Shown here piece by piece: positions 1 through 12,300 of a stretch of 64,000 nt of DNA; the first letter of the stretch is position 1, and each line of letters starts with the position of its first letter. The notes beneath the pieces were generated by a model that saw nothing but the letters and a program-made list of their open reading frames with translations, had not been told where the DNA came from and did no database searches. Origin of the DNA: Volvox africanus (Eukaryota; Chlorophyta; Chlorophyceae; Chlamydomonadales; Volvocaceae); contig BSDZ01000027.1 in the NCBI GenBank assembly GCA_030268105.1, forward strand, positions 375,001 through 439,000, in the 5' to 3' direction. The position numbers and the translations under genes are program-made.

Positions 1-319
1 CTGGCCGCAAAGGCAGCGGCGTGCTGTCAAGCGAGGATAATGACGGTGTTCCGGACTCAGATTCCTCCAATGGGGCCTCGCTGGTGGAGATACCGGTCAG
101 AGTGGCGGTGTTGTCGGATGCCGCATCGACGCTGCTGATGCTCAGGTTACCGGGACTGCGGTCGATTGCTGCAGCTGCGCGGCGAGTAGGGGCCAGAACT
201 GCGAGGTCCCCGGCCTCCTCCTCCCTCCCGGTCCCCAGAGCGCTTGTGTTGTCGGTATCCTCATCCTGCTCGAGCTGCTTTAGCAGGCGCTGAATCTTGC
301 TTTTAACCTTTGTCGACAT
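1..319 (-). CDS. 5' end of an unknown acidic protein (partial, runs off the left edge)
   Basis: An ATG at 319-317 on the minus strand opens a frame that stays open to the window edge, about 106 codons. The N-terminus (MSTKVKSKIQRLLKQLEQDE) is a basic, then leucine/glutamate-rich amphipathic helix. It is followed by Ser/Thr/Asp/Glu-rich, low-complexity sequence (GTGREEEAGDL, ESESGTPSLSSLDS) that looks disordered. I do not recognise a family. The gene is divergent from the proteasome gene at 725, and the roughly 400-bp gap would have to hold both promoters. The missing 3' part is outside the window, so length and function cannot be judged. A shadow ORF on the plus strand (21-293) is explained by this frame. 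Confidence 0.5.
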   Translation of the reverse strand, partial: MSTKVKSKIQRLLKQLEQDEDTDNTSALGTGREEEAGDLAVLAPTRRAAAAIDRSPGNLSISSVDAASDNTATLTGISTSEAPLEESESGTPSLSSLDSTPLPLRP

Positions 320-724
320 TGGCCAAAAAATAAATTTAGGACTTATGGAGCATGCTCACTGCCATAGGAAAACGTGTGTCCGACTACTCGGCGACATGGG
401 GAAAATGTTGACCCTTTCCATGTAACCAAAGAAAGCTAGCAATTTTCATTGAAGGTCCATACTTACAACAAATAATGTGAAGATAGCTAGAAAGTTCGTC
501 CCTACTGGCAGCGTCTGTCGCTTGATTGTTTTTCATCGCCCGTACGGACCCTCGCGTCGTCGACTCTTCGGCTCTCTTGCAGCTTGAATCCACTTAAAGT
601 GTTTTCATCCATAGCCATAGCGTTTCATCCTCTCCTTACCGTGTCTTTTGTATCATCGTGTTGACGCCGCAGAGATCTTTAGCGGCATTTCCCTCTCGTA
701 AAGCCCTGGGCGGGCAAGCCAACC
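320..724. promoter_or_regulatory. Shared intergenic region of two divergent genes
   Basis: About 405 bp separate the start codon of the minus-strand gene (319) from that of the proteasome gene (725). Both promoters and both 5' UTRs must lie here. I see no clear TATA box close to either ATG. The assignment is positional inference. Confidence 0.35.
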
Positions 725-2376
725 ATGGACTTCTTCGTCGGAATTAAGGGAAAGGATTTTGCTATGGTATGCAGTGATACCTCAGCTACCCAATCCATTA
801 TCAGCATAAAGCAGGATGAGGACAAGATCGTTCCTATTGACGACCACAAAGTCTTTTGCATTGCGGGCGAAGCGGGAGATCGCGTTAACTTTAGCGAGTA
901 TATCATTGCGAACGTTAAGCTTTACGCACTTCGGAACGGCACGGAGCTCAACACGAAATCCGTCGCCAACTACACGCGTGGAGAGCTGGCAACAGCACTC
1001 AGAAGCGTAAGTAATGGAGATTTCAAATGTTTAGAGGAGGCTTAGCGGAGAATATGTCACTTCCGGGCGTGGGGTATACCGGGGGCATCCCATCATCGAG
1101 TGTATTGGTGAATCATCTTGAGCTTACGGGTGCATGTAGTGTCAGTCTTGCGTCGTCTGGGACTATTTTACGTCGAGACGTCTCGCAAGCTGAGGAGCTA
1201 TGCTCGTTCAGCCGTGACCAAGAGCTAGAGGGTTGCTGCTAGAGATGGGGTTACGTCACGGACCGTCCTTGCTGCGTATTAGCATTTATATGTGCGGGCC
1301 CTTGGGGGAATGGGTTTTCCCCCTTTGTACCGAGACGGCATACCGAGATGGTAGGAGCCCCTCGTCACGCCGATACTGCTTGCACTGTGCCTCCTTAACA
1401 CTAACCACAGCTTCTAGCCCTAGCTTCATGCGGTGCGTTTTCAGAGCCGCCGCGCAGCTCACCATCGGATACATACAGCGATTTCATGACCTGTCGGCGG
1501 TTGGCGATTTACGCGACCCATTTTCTTCTTGGTATGGTATTGCGCCCCAACCCATGTTCTTCCCACCAATTCCACCTTTGCGGCTCCGATGACGCTTTCT
1601 TCTCTGCCTGTCCTTGGACCCGGCGTAGTCGCCCTACCACTGCAACCTCATGCTGGCGGGGTACGACAAGGAAACGGGACCAGCGCTTTACTGGTTGGAC
1701 TACCTGGCGACATTGAATAAAGTCAACACTGGGGGCACGGGCTACGGTGAGCGGCCGGCCTCTAGGTAGTCGGTGAGAGGCCGAGGGGGAGCTCCCCGAG
1801 GGAGGTGACACCCAAAAAATGCAAAATGAAGCAATCCGAAGAGCGATTCTGACGATTAGCGGATGTGGGCCAGAGAGCAGGTTGCCCCAAGCATCACACT
1901 CATCACACACGGGGATGCTCATACGGCTATGTTCTTATCGAGTTTCCGCTTCCCCTTCTGCGCTCGTACCGCACCGCACGTTGGCCTGTGTCGGTGGTCA
2001 AGCGGCTTGGAAAGGGGGATGCACTCCTGGGCTGGGCATTTAAGTTGCTTTCCCTGGTTCGTCACGTAGTCCTCCCAAGCGCTAAGCCCAAAATCCGAAT
2101 CCTCCCCTTGCACTTTCGACACCCGTGCGGGACTCCTGACCATCACGGTTTCCTTCATTGTTCCTTGACCTGAACCTGCGGCACCACCATTCAGGCTCGT
2201 ACTTCACGTTGTCGCTGTTCGACAAGATGTGGCATCCGGAGCTTACGGTGGACGAGGCAGTGGCCATGATGGAGGCGGGCATCGCAGAGGTGAAGAAGCG
2301 TCTGGTGGTCGCACCGCCGCACTACATCATCAAGGTTGTTGACAAGGACGGAGTCCGGGTTGTGAAGACAGTTTGA
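725..2376 (+). CDS. PSMB2: 20S proteasome subunit beta type-2 (beta-4 position)
   Basis: Three exons join in phase: 725-1006, 1629-1746 and 2195-2376, giving 193 residues against about 200 for the family. Donors are GTAAGT at 1007 and GTGAGC at 1747; acceptors end at 1628 and 2194. The protein starts [20 protein letters not shown] and has no propeptide, as expected of the non-catalytic beta-2-type subunit, which lacks the N-terminal catalytic Thr. Exon 2 carries [20 protein letters not shown], the conserved family core. Exon 3 carries [10 protein letters not shown] and ends [14 protein letters not shown]. Its role is structural, in the beta ring of the cytosolic and nuclear 20S core. Intron 2 is about 450 bp and unremarkable. 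Family assignment is secure; the exon joins are predicted. Confidence 0.93.
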
Positions 2377-5081
2377 AGGGGACGAGCTATCCCCTCCTGG
2401 GCGGCCTGGGGTGGGTGACCCGTGTCTCTGGGACAGGGAAATCCCGGGTGGTCTGCAGCCCGGAGCGCAAGTGATTTGGCGGATGGAAGAATAGTGAGGA
2501 TTTTGATATCTTAGCTATGGAGGTGCTGGCGGTTTCCTATGCCGTGTGACAGGGGTGTAGGGGAAACAGACCGGGCGCAGCCATAATGGATATGTACGTA
2601 GAAGAGCCTCCCACCTTGAGACTGTCCATGATGTTCTGTAGTCGCGAAACTCAAAACCTGAAAGGTCCGTACAAGGTAGTTTGGTCCTGAGTTCTGGGGA
2701 GCCAGAGAGCGGCATGGTGCTGGCGTGCTGGCAGCTGGCATGGTGCGATAAGGTGTGCATCACCTTGGGCGATCCTTCCGAAACCGGACTGCTGATTGAA
2801 ACGACATCCAAATTGATATCTCACGGGAGACAAGGGTGCGGACTTTGGGCATGCTAATTCCATTCGCCATGTGCCTGACTGCTCCGCCCGCGTAATTTTG
2901 TGGCAAGTGCAGACTGACTGTAACAGTAAACACCCGCCCACCAACAGAGCTTTCTGCCACGTGCTAAAACGTCAGGGCCGCGAGTCCCTGGGGTCCCGAC
3001 AACCGAGTAATATGCGAAGTCGTCAACACAGATTCGGTTTGAGTGGTACCTCTTCTCTTCACGACAACGGATATCCAACTTTCGCACTCACTCTCATATT
3101 GCTTATAGCATCTTGTGTGTACGGCAAACCAGGTGTACTTGAAATGATAACAGACAGTCCAGGCCACCATACTGTGCCGCCATACAGGCGGATACGTATC
3201 CCCTGTGCATCTTTCCCGTCCTCAGCGCAATGTCACAATCCAAATGCTCCTCCCCCAAGGGGGCCCATCCCTCCGCCCTAATGAAACCTAAAAGCACTGA
3301 TCGGCCATTTTAATAGATAGGTAATACGCTGCATGCCGTACTACACAAAAATCTTACATGCGTTTATAATTGCCTCCACTAGTACATTCCAGAAAATTAA
3401 TTTCTGATATGGCAGCAAGGTTCGCCGCGAATATCTCTCCAGCGCGGTTATGCAAGGTTCTGTGCGTTTGGCTCGGAACCCACAACCAGCTGCAGCCTCG
3501 GAGGCCCCGTGTGATATTGAACCGATAAGCAAGTTAAGGCCATGAGGCTCCCCCTCCAGGACATCATCGCGATTGTGTACCGGCCCCATTTGTGGGCGGT
3601 TGCCCAGCCATGTCGAGAAATTAGTGTGAATGGCCGAGGGCCTTGAAGAAAATGAGCGCAACCGCCAGAAAAACTTCAAAAGCTTTACTTGACATGCTTT
3701 GTAAAATCAAACACCACCACATATCTGCCATTGATGTATACTTCAACCTGCCTTCCCCATCTGAGTACACGGAAGGCATGCATCACGCGAAAACCGACTT
3801 CATACAACCCATGGGGGGATAATGCAAGGGGGGATAAAAAATGTTACCAAGGCACGTCATCAAGCAGGAGAACAGCTCAGCCGAGCAACATCGCGCACGT
3901 AAGCACACAGACAGGCCTACAAACACTGAGCGGTGGAGAAGCAAAGAAACTGAATGCAAACCAACTGCCTGAGCACGGGCAGAGATACGTCAAATCATAC
4001 GCCAAATTCAGCACATGCCTGCGGCGCGGTGACCGTAGACGATCTTCCAGTACTACTTTCCCAAGCCCTGCCCAAGGATCCTTACAAGAACTGCGTTGTC
4101 TCACTGCATCCAAACACCCATAAAACATACCGGGGCATCGGGTTACGCAACTTAATAATGTAGATCCAACAATACGACAAAGACAGTCCGCTCCATAAGA
4201 TTTGCGAAACAACTTCCACGGGTAGCATTGGCCGACAGGTACAGAACCAATAACGGCAGGGACATCGTAATGCAGTACAGCGATAACATAATGTACAACG
4301 GCGGGTCGCCGAGGGAGGTGGAGAAGCCGCAAATGATTGGCAGCAGAACACCAGAAGTACAACAGGAAGCGCCACCGAGTGTGTGCGTGTGGATAATGAT
4401 AATAACAAGAACAAGAACAGCAACACGTACCAAAGCGGCACTATGCCACTGCGCAGCACTGGACCCCCCTATTTCGATACAGCCACCAGACAAAGAGCAC
4501 TCGAGTCGGTGTGTGCTGGCTAGACACGCGGGGACAACCTACTGCAAGCAGGCAGTCTATTATCGCATTGCATGTAAAATTGCATGGCAACGAAAACGCA
4601 GAGATCCAAGTGCACTGCAACACCGCCCTTTCTCCTACGACGTTAAGACACCCTTACTTACCCTAACTAATGTAACGATGGCTCGTTTTCACCGGCCCGC
4701 GTAAGTCATCTTCGTCGGTGTAAAGCTTAAAAATAGTCCATGCATGTCACGAGCTTGCAAGGAAGCAGCAAACAAGGGGAGCTGCGAGCCCACATTGCAC
4801 TCCTGACATTGAAATCCTGTCGGATTTCGGACAGGACTATAACCGTCATCCGGGTGCCCTGCTGGTGGAGCTGCGTGACCGATCTCAGTCCCATCAAACC
4901 CCCGTTCAGCTGTCCCTTTCATCAAAAATTTCTAATAGCTGAATATTGGTGTTGACACCCACCTTTACCCCTCTCTCTCTGGATTACACATTCGGGTTCT
5001 CTGTGTATGCGTCTGTGCGTGTATGCCTGTCTGTGGGGACGAACGCTGAGATCGTAATCGCTTTGGCCCCAATTTGGCCCC
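2377..5081. other. Intergenic stretch, no convincing gene
   Basis: The 2.7 kb lies between the convergent proteasome and phosphatase-like genes and must contain both 3' UTRs. The only piece that looks faintly protein-like is a minus-strand frame at about 4152-4400 with several hydrophobic stretches (CTSGVLLPIICGF, YIMLSLYCITMSLPLL). It has no recognisable family, no clear splice partners and only a weak start, so I do not call it a gene. The other ORFs here are short and compositionally random. Confidence 0.4.
4984..4988 (-). terminator. Candidate TGTAA polyadenylation word for the phosphatase-like gene
   Basis: On the minus strand TGTAA lies about 95 nt past the stop codon at 5082. TGTAA is the usual poly(A) signal of volvocine algae. 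A five-base word is weak on its own. Position and context are the support. Confidence 0.35.
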
Positions 5082-7471
5082 CTAGTCGACGGGGTCCCAG
5101 TGGGGCATGTTGTCTGGGTAGGCGTCGATGAGATATTTGACGAGACTGGCAGTGGACAGAATAAGGGCGGCCACGGTGGCCTCCCACTGAGCGGCTCCGT
5201 CGGGGGAGGCGAGGTCGGGGGAGGCGATATCCACCACAGCCTTGCTTGCCTGCGGAGCACGAGGCGAGAGGGAGTTTGAAGGGTAAAGGCTAGAGAGAGC
5301 GCAGGGCACACGGAAGGATGCGCCAACCCTCAGGAGCTGAACGGGGAGGACGGAAGCTAGGAGAAAGGCAAACTATTAGGACCAGAGGGAGGACGGATAC
5401 ACGGCGCCGCATTGAGAATACGACGGTCGAGACGTATCAACATCAGTAGCTATAGACGGATTCACTGGTGACGAGGCACATTCCGCCCAAGGTTGTGAAC
5501 TAAGATGGGGCGTAACTAGGTAGACCGCACCGAGTGAGAGGTGGAGCGGCGGTTGCCAACAGTAAACGATGTTGATTGGTAAACTGTTATGATGGTTGTT
5601 ACGATACTGTTAAATAAGAAAACGAATCTCACCACCCGCCTAAAGCGCCGTACCACCGAGTCCGCCCGCAATTTAGCGTGGGTTCGTTACCTTGAGGCCC
5701 CCGGCCCCCGTCTTCAACAGGAAAGACAGCTGCGCGGGCAGAAGCGCGAAACCTCCGCGTCTCGTCAGCACTGCATCTGACTCGTAATGGCTGAATGTTG
5801 TCAGAAGGCAGACCTTCTGCGGGTTTTGGCGGAGCGACGAACCCAGGAAAGCAAAGCACGAAGCCTAAGAGAGCCTCCAGGAAATATGAATACAAAGAGC
5901 GGGGCCTCCAGAGTGAAAGGGCAACGAACGAAACTGCAACGCAGGGACAACGGATGCCCATAGGTGGTGGTGATGGAGCCCTACTTCCAGAGGGCAAGCA
6001 ATCCATTCTGTAGATGTACCGCATCAAAATATTTCGTTAATGTGCCATTAAAGTGCCGCATGCATGCGCACCCAATGCGCTGTATATTATTGTTGTGCTC
6101 AGGCCTTGGCTCAGTTTTTCTTGTTGTTCTCAGTCATCTATCCAGCCGGACTCCAGTCGGTTCTTACCGGCACTCCGGCTATGAAATGTATGAGAGTCCC
6201 CTAGCTGAAACCACCCAACACCGCTTTCTCTTTTAACAGGCGCGTGGTAGTGTCGTGAACGCCACCGCTTTCCCCGTCAAACTGAGTTTGGTTATAAGTT
6301 TCTCGATAAGCACTCAATTTTGTCACCCCTCCTCCCTCTTGACCCTGTGATGTATCCCCGATGTACATGACGAACCTGTAGGTAGTAATCCCGGTCGGAG
6401 CCCGGCAGATGCTCCGTAACCACCATTTGCCGTATCTCCTCCAGGATTTGTGAATCCAGCGCCATGACCAGATCGTACCGGTCAAGGTCCTCGATCTCAA
6501 AGGCTTCCGCAGGCCGCGTGAAGTACCGTGGCAGGATTTCCAAGTCGCTGGCGCCACGCATGAGCGCGGTGAGCTTGGAGATCGCGTGGATGTCACGAGG
6601 ACCACCGACAGTTAGACCGCAGGTCCAGGGGTATAGGGCCCTGCAGGTTACGTACGTGAACGTGCGTTTAAGAAACTGTCTGAGGAGGTGGGCAATGCTG
6701 GAACGCTGGGTAGCGGGACAGGCAGAGGGGTTTATGGGTAAGGAGCTTGAGCCTAGGCCAGATGGACGACACATCACCACGACTGCCGTGCACGCACCGG
6801 CCATAACCGTTCCATTCGGCACACCGCTCAAACAGACCCGCTGCGAGCCGCGCTCGAACCGTGTCTGTGCGGTCGACCTGGGTATGTAGGGTTCGGGTTT
6901 TGGGTCGTATCTTACTGATCAGGGTTGGTCAGGGTTTCAATGATTATTGTCACATTCGGGCTCGACGTAAGGCATGACAAGTGTGGAGGCACACATGACC
7001 AGATGGATGCAAAACAACATTGCATACCACAAATCCTACGTAAGTGCGGATTCAGCACCGAAGCACCGCGGTCCCTGCCAAACCCTGACCTAGCCTGGCA
7101 AGGTGAATACCAGAGAAGCAAAAACCTTTGAATTAAACTCTAACTCTCATGGTCCAAGACATCTAGAGCTTCCCTAAACATCCAACTAACGTAGCGATAC
7201 TTACAAACAGCACTTGGATATGATAGCGACCCCACGATACGCTGGGCCATAGATGGGCGAGGTTTTGTGTCGGTGCAGCCGTGCTTGCGGCTTTCGCACC
7301 CGCGGGCTGGCTCGTGCCAGGGTCCGGACTTGCTGAGGCCGCTGCGTGCACTCTATGCGCGACGACACTCCTTGCGCTGTGCCTCCACCTAGCAAATTTA
7401 GGCAACTCCAAAACGGATCGCGAGCTACCACTTGCTGTGCCAGGTAATGCGCAAGCTGTATACAAGGACAT
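5082..7471 (-). CDS. Low-molecular-weight protein-tyrosine-phosphatase-like protein, apparently lacking the catalytic cysteine
   Basis: Six exons join in phase on the minus strand: 7471-7205, 6877-6798, 6640-6376, 6204-6168, 5776-5691 and 5249-5082, giving about 300 residues. Residues 1 to about 80 are basic and Ala/Ser-rich (MSLYTACALPGTASGSSRSV), like a chloroplast transit peptide. The beta-1 strand HIQVLFV is followed by the P-loop position, where LMW-PTPs have C-x5-R. Here it reads DRTDTVR, so Arg97 is kept but the Cys position is Asp91. Then come the usual helix (ARLAAGLFERCAEWNG) and a region like the LMW-PTP core (DRYDLVMALDSQILEEI). The DPY acid-loop motif was not found. The 37-nt exon 6204-6168 is the least certain join. 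LMW-PTP fold is likely, phosphatase activity doubtful. The plus-strand ORF over exon 1 (7281-7481) is a shadow. Confidence 0.75.
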
Positions 7472-8936
7472 CTCAAGTTGACTCCAGTCTAGGAGTCCCG
7501 GTGCAAGGACTAGTTTTAATGGCTCACAAGTATCTATCGGTACAAGTTTGCAAATGGCCAGGAACAGGGGAACGACAACTCTGATTTGAGAAGCTGCTTC
7601 CCAAGAGGTGTTGATACAATACTACAACTGGAAATGAACAAGACCCGTATAATATACCGTTATCCATAGATAAAAATTAATTACACATTTCAATTTTTTC
7701 CGTTGCGTAAACCAGGTTGGGCATAAGGCCCTTGGGTGGTTCAGCTGTTTGGATGTCTCGACAAGGTCTGTGCCTTCAGGGCCAATTAAATAATGCGAGG
7801 AATAAACGGTCCATCATCTTGTTGTAGCTTAGTAATGAGGCTACTCCTGCGCCGTTTGGGCGCTCTTCTGCTTTGCTTCCGCTGTGTTGATGGCTCCTCG
7901 GCATAAATACCGTAAGCGCCTGCAGCGATACTGCCTTTTTTAATGAGGAGAACAAGATAAAGCTATTGTTATTACCAATTTGAAAGATACAGCCTAAGCG
8001 GCGATGGCGTCCGGGAAACCCCTAACGTCCCCAGATAGAGTCGTGCAATGACGAGGAGCGATGCTGTAATGAGGGGCCCTCGCATCTCGGAATGACATGC
8101 AATTTCATCCTGCGTCTTCCATCGTGCGTCACTTGGATATGCACACATGACTTCTGCCATCCGTCCCAACTTTCTGAAGCTTACCTTTTATTCTCCTTCA
8201 AGTTTACATGTGAATTAGGTGTATAATTCATTCTCTGACAATAGTACACAAGTTACTTAAGGAAAATACTTCTGGCATGTCTCAGCAGGTCCCAGCTTTC
8301 TCTGCTATTGAGTTATGAGCCTACTTGTCATATACCATGTCGATATGTAGCAGTGCTTATACAATCAATGAATAATCATTAACGAAGGTGATATCTTCCA
8401 GGTTGTGAGGGACTCATAAGTGTCTGACCATGGATGTGGCCGTGTAGCCAGGTGTATGTGGCAGTGCCCTGGCCTGCAGGATATGTGAACACCCCCCATA
8501 ATAATGCTCAATGCATGGCATACCGCAGCCACCTAATACATCATCATACTGGTACTGGTAGCTGGATGGAGGGTCTGGACAGGAACTGAAGTTGGTCCAC
8601 AGTGTCAATTTTTTGTTAGTGAAAAAATGAATGTCGGTTGGGTCCGTTGATGTACACGACGCCCCATTATTACACTACACGCCCTCATAACCGTCCGCAC
8701 ATGCCGGCTGCCGGACTGGCTCCCTTTTCCTTCATCCTTCCAATCGTCGTAACCTAATAACAATAAATCATTAGTGTTCAGTTTTTTTAAGAAGTCGCAC
8801 ATTTCAATTTTGCTCGAGTTACGATTAGTAGCTCGTCTGGGGCCCCCAGCGGGTAAAGTGGGTCGTAGGGGGCTGAGTACCCTCCGCCAGGACAAAGCGC
8901 AGGGTGCCATGTGGTGGTAGATAACGTGACATGGGC
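7472..8936. other. Intergenic stretch upstream of the phosphatase-like gene
   Basis: No convincing coding frame on either strand. The sequence is AT-richer than the genes. It lies upstream of the phosphatase-like gene and downstream of the glutathione transferase, so it should contain the promoter of the former. No TATA box or other element can be assigned with confidence. Confidence 0.4.
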
Positions 8937-9257
8937 GGTGCAGATTTCAGGAGGCCTGGTGTATACAGGAGCACCCGACTCTGGCAAGATGCAAGAACGG
9001 GTCGTGTCCCACAGCGAGAGTGTGGCGTGTGGCCTAGCGATAATGGTTCAACGTTGGTCGAAGAAGATGGACGATCAACCGGGATAGCGGTGGAGATATG
9101 GAGTATAGGGAGTCCGTGAGTGTACCCCCTCAGTGTTAAGGGGGAGACGGCACTGAGGGGGTACACTCACGGACTCCCGCTGTGGGACACGACCCGTTCT
9201 TGCATCTTGCCAGAGTCGGGTGCTCCTGTATACACCAGGCCTCCTGAAATCTGCACC
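8937..9257. repeat. Long nested inverted repeat (foldback / hairpin element)
   Basis: Outer arms 8937-9016 and 9178-9257 are exact 80-bp reverse complements by eye. Inner arms 9108-9135 and 9151-9178 are exact 28-bp reverse complements around a 15-nt loop (9136-9150). The right side is continuous, while the left side holds an extra 91 bp (9017-9107), so a transcript would fold into a stem of about 107 bp with one large asymmetric bulge. It lies 59 bp below the stop codon of the glutathione transferase gene and is followed by a (GT)n run. It could be a foldback/MITE-type element or a hairpin-RNA locus. I saw no obvious target-site duplication. Confidence 0.85.
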
Positions 9258-9259
9258 AG

Positions 9260-9290
9260 TGCGTGTGTGTGTGTGTGTGTGTGTGTGTTT
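9260..9290. repeat. (GT)n microsatellite
   Basis: About 14 uninterrupted GT units follow the right arm of the inverted repeat directly. On the minus strand they lie just past the stop of the glutathione transferase gene, in its probable 3' UTR. Confidence 0.8.
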
Positions 9291-9315
9291 AAAGCTGTGC
9301 TGCTGCTGCTGTTAT

Positions 9316-12300
9316 CTATCCAGAATCGCGGGGATAACACATGTCCTGTAGGGCTGTGCTGCCGCGCCCTGCTGGTAGGTCCTGCAGCCGCAGGTCAGCC
9401 GCTGTTGGCCCGGCGGCCACGATGCCTCCGGGGTTGAGCGGAAAGAGGTTCCGAAAATAAGATGATCGCGCCGCATCCAGGTCGAGTGTGTCGCTTATCT
9501 GCACGCATACACGTTAGATGCCGTACACACATCAACAACCCAAAACCCGGTCAAGACAGCAAGCCAGCAAGTAAGCAAACTGGGCTCTGGTCTCTTCCAC
9601 GTAACTGCAGCACTAGCTAGCACGAGTGAAGAGCGAAACTACATCCATGCATTTGAGGCGCCGTACCTCGATCACAATCGATTCAGCCAACGTAATCCAG
9701 CAGAAAAAGGACACAACCACTTTACTTACACGATATCTATGATACATATACATCTTTGTGATATATATGTATATGATATGTATATGATATATGATATAAA
9801 TAAAATATATATATATACGCGTGTGCGCGTATGTGACTACAAGCCAGTAAGCCACCTGAAAGATTCGTTGTCCGTAGGCATGCATATGGTGTCGTACGTT
9901 CCGTACCTGCAGCCGCGAGCCTGGTACCTTGATTTGCCAGATGTCCCGGGCCCAGGCGGCCAGCGCCGGGTAATCCCCGGCTCCTCCGAAACCACCACCG
10001 CCACCGCTAACAGCACCGCTGGGTGAAGCAGCGCCAAAGATCCGGCGGCGGCAGCACTTAAAGAGTGGGCCGTACACGGCATCAAGTCGTACGATGGTGG
10101 GGAAGAGCCAAACATCGCTCTCAGTCAATCTGCGTGGATCGATCCGCGAAGTCAAATGTTCTTAACGTATTCGACGAGAACTCGCAAACCCTCATAATAA
10201 ACTTCTGAAGCCCAGCATTACAATATTCTAGCCATCTAGTCAAAACTCAATTCCCGAACCGACATGGGTTCGTTACATAACTGCAACAAGGATAACAATA
10301 ACAATAACAATTACGCCGATTTCATGGGCCCCCTGTAAGTTTTGTTATCGTAATCGCTGGTGTAACAGATTTTCCTAATGCGCGCGCACACACACACGCA
10401 ACTCGTGTTCCTATCCAGGCACTGTTTCTCTTCCTCGCTACGGAGCAAGCAACCCACAGAACCCACCGCTCTCCTAGGAGGAAGCGAGATGACTTGAGCC
10501 GCGCCTCCATCTCATCCAGTGCTGACCAAAACTCCGCCTATACACACATGTAAATATACATATACATATAAATATAAACATAAGTATAAATATATATGGT
10601 ATATATGCGTATAGGCGTGTATATATGTGTATATGCAGCCTTACAACGAACATGTCTTAAGACATGCACTAGGAGCCAGGAGTATTATGACCGGGATGGC
10701 TAGGTCGGATACTGTCGTACCTGTACGGTCTCGTACGCTTCCTGGGTGGTGGCGAAGCCGGAGCTGTAGACCCCATTGTTGATCGCCGAGTAGATCTGCT
10801 GGCACTCAATGACGAAGTGGCGGATGATGTGCAGGCCGGCCGAGAGGGAGGGAGGGAGGGACAGGGAGGGAGGGAGGGAGAGGAGGGAAGGAGGGAGAGG
10901 AGGGATAGGAGGGAAGGAGGGATAGGAGGGAGGGAGGGAGGGAGGGAGGGACAGGGAGGGAGGGACAGGGAGGGAGGGAGGGAGGGAGGGAGGGAGGGAC
11001 AGGGAGGGAGGGACAGGGAGGGAGGGAGGCAGGGAGGGAGGGACAGGGAGGGAGGGAGGCAGGGAGGGAGGCAGGGGACATACCATTCAAGTAATGTGAT
11101 TTTTCATCGGGCGATCAGAATTAGGTTTCATTATGTGAATATATAAGCCTAATACAAGTAAAAATGTCATTTCCACGCCGCCAACGCTCTGGAGGGATCC
11201 ACATCACATCTGCATCACCGACGGACCAATCAACCCTCCGGAGGTACGGAGAGGGAGCCGATCTTCCCGATGGTGACGGTAACGGGGGGGGGAGGACGGA
11301 GGCAGCTTCAGCCACACGAGGGTGCCCTCGGTGACGACGAGGCAGCGGCCGCTCCTTTCATTGTCCAGATGCCGCAGGATGTCAATCCCTCAAGCACCGG
11401 TGCATCGCAAAAGCACATCACGTCATCGGGGCAACCAACAGAACATTTGTATCCTAATTAAGGTATCCTAACGGTCAGCCGACACCTGTATGTAACGGAT
11501 GAAGTATTTACCGTGTTACTGGTACTGGGTTACTGGTACTGGGTTACTGGCTACTGGTGTTACTGGTACTGCTATCCCCAGCACCAGATCCCGAGTAATC
11601 ACCCGCGTGGTCCTATCGCCCACGACCTCCCCCCTCCCCACGTGACGTTGCCCCACCGCACTTTTGCGTTCAACTCGTCGATTTGCGCCGCTAGGTGCTT
11701 TGGCCGCAGTTGCACGTCCGTACATCCCAGCAGATGCATCTCGTCCAAGCTCCGTACAATCTCAGCGCTCTCGTTGCACACCTCCACCCGCCGCACGCGG
11801 TCCACCATCAGCGGTGCCGTACAGCGCCCTCGGAAGCCCGGCTGGCAGGTGTCGTACACCTCCCTGGGGGACCATATACACACACGTCCAAATACGCACA
11901 GAGGCCGTCTGCAGTAAGTTTGTCGGCTGTACAGACCTCACCATTCTCCGAAACCAAACTTGACACAGCAGGTCGGGCATGTGCCGAGCTTGAGGCAACC
12001 CCCGGCCGCGGCCAGGCCGACGAATGTAGGTCCCCACAAACCAGTTTGGTGACGCATGGCACAAACGCACTTGGGGCTCAACTCTCCAAGATCAGACCCA
12101 CGGGACATACTAGCGCAATTAATTCTCTCTCATCCCATCCCCCACCTTCACCTCCACGTCCACCACCACTACCCCTTCCATCCTCATCCCCACCCCAGCA
12201 CTCCCTACCCCAGCACTCCCCTTATGTGGGAATGGGGCGGGCGATGACAGCCCCGGATACCATTTCTCATCTCTCATTCCTGTTTCCTGATCAGGCATAT

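Noticed and set aside
7281..7481. Hydrophobic 66-codon plus-strand ORF that looks like a membrane segment
   Set aside because: It lies exactly antisense to exon 1 of the phosphatase-like gene, whose splice site, start and phase fit.
10700..11146. Pro/Ser and Arg/Gly repeat ORFs on both strands
   Set aside because: They follow the GGGA repeat inside an intron. Only the 75-nt exon at 10721-10795 is coding.
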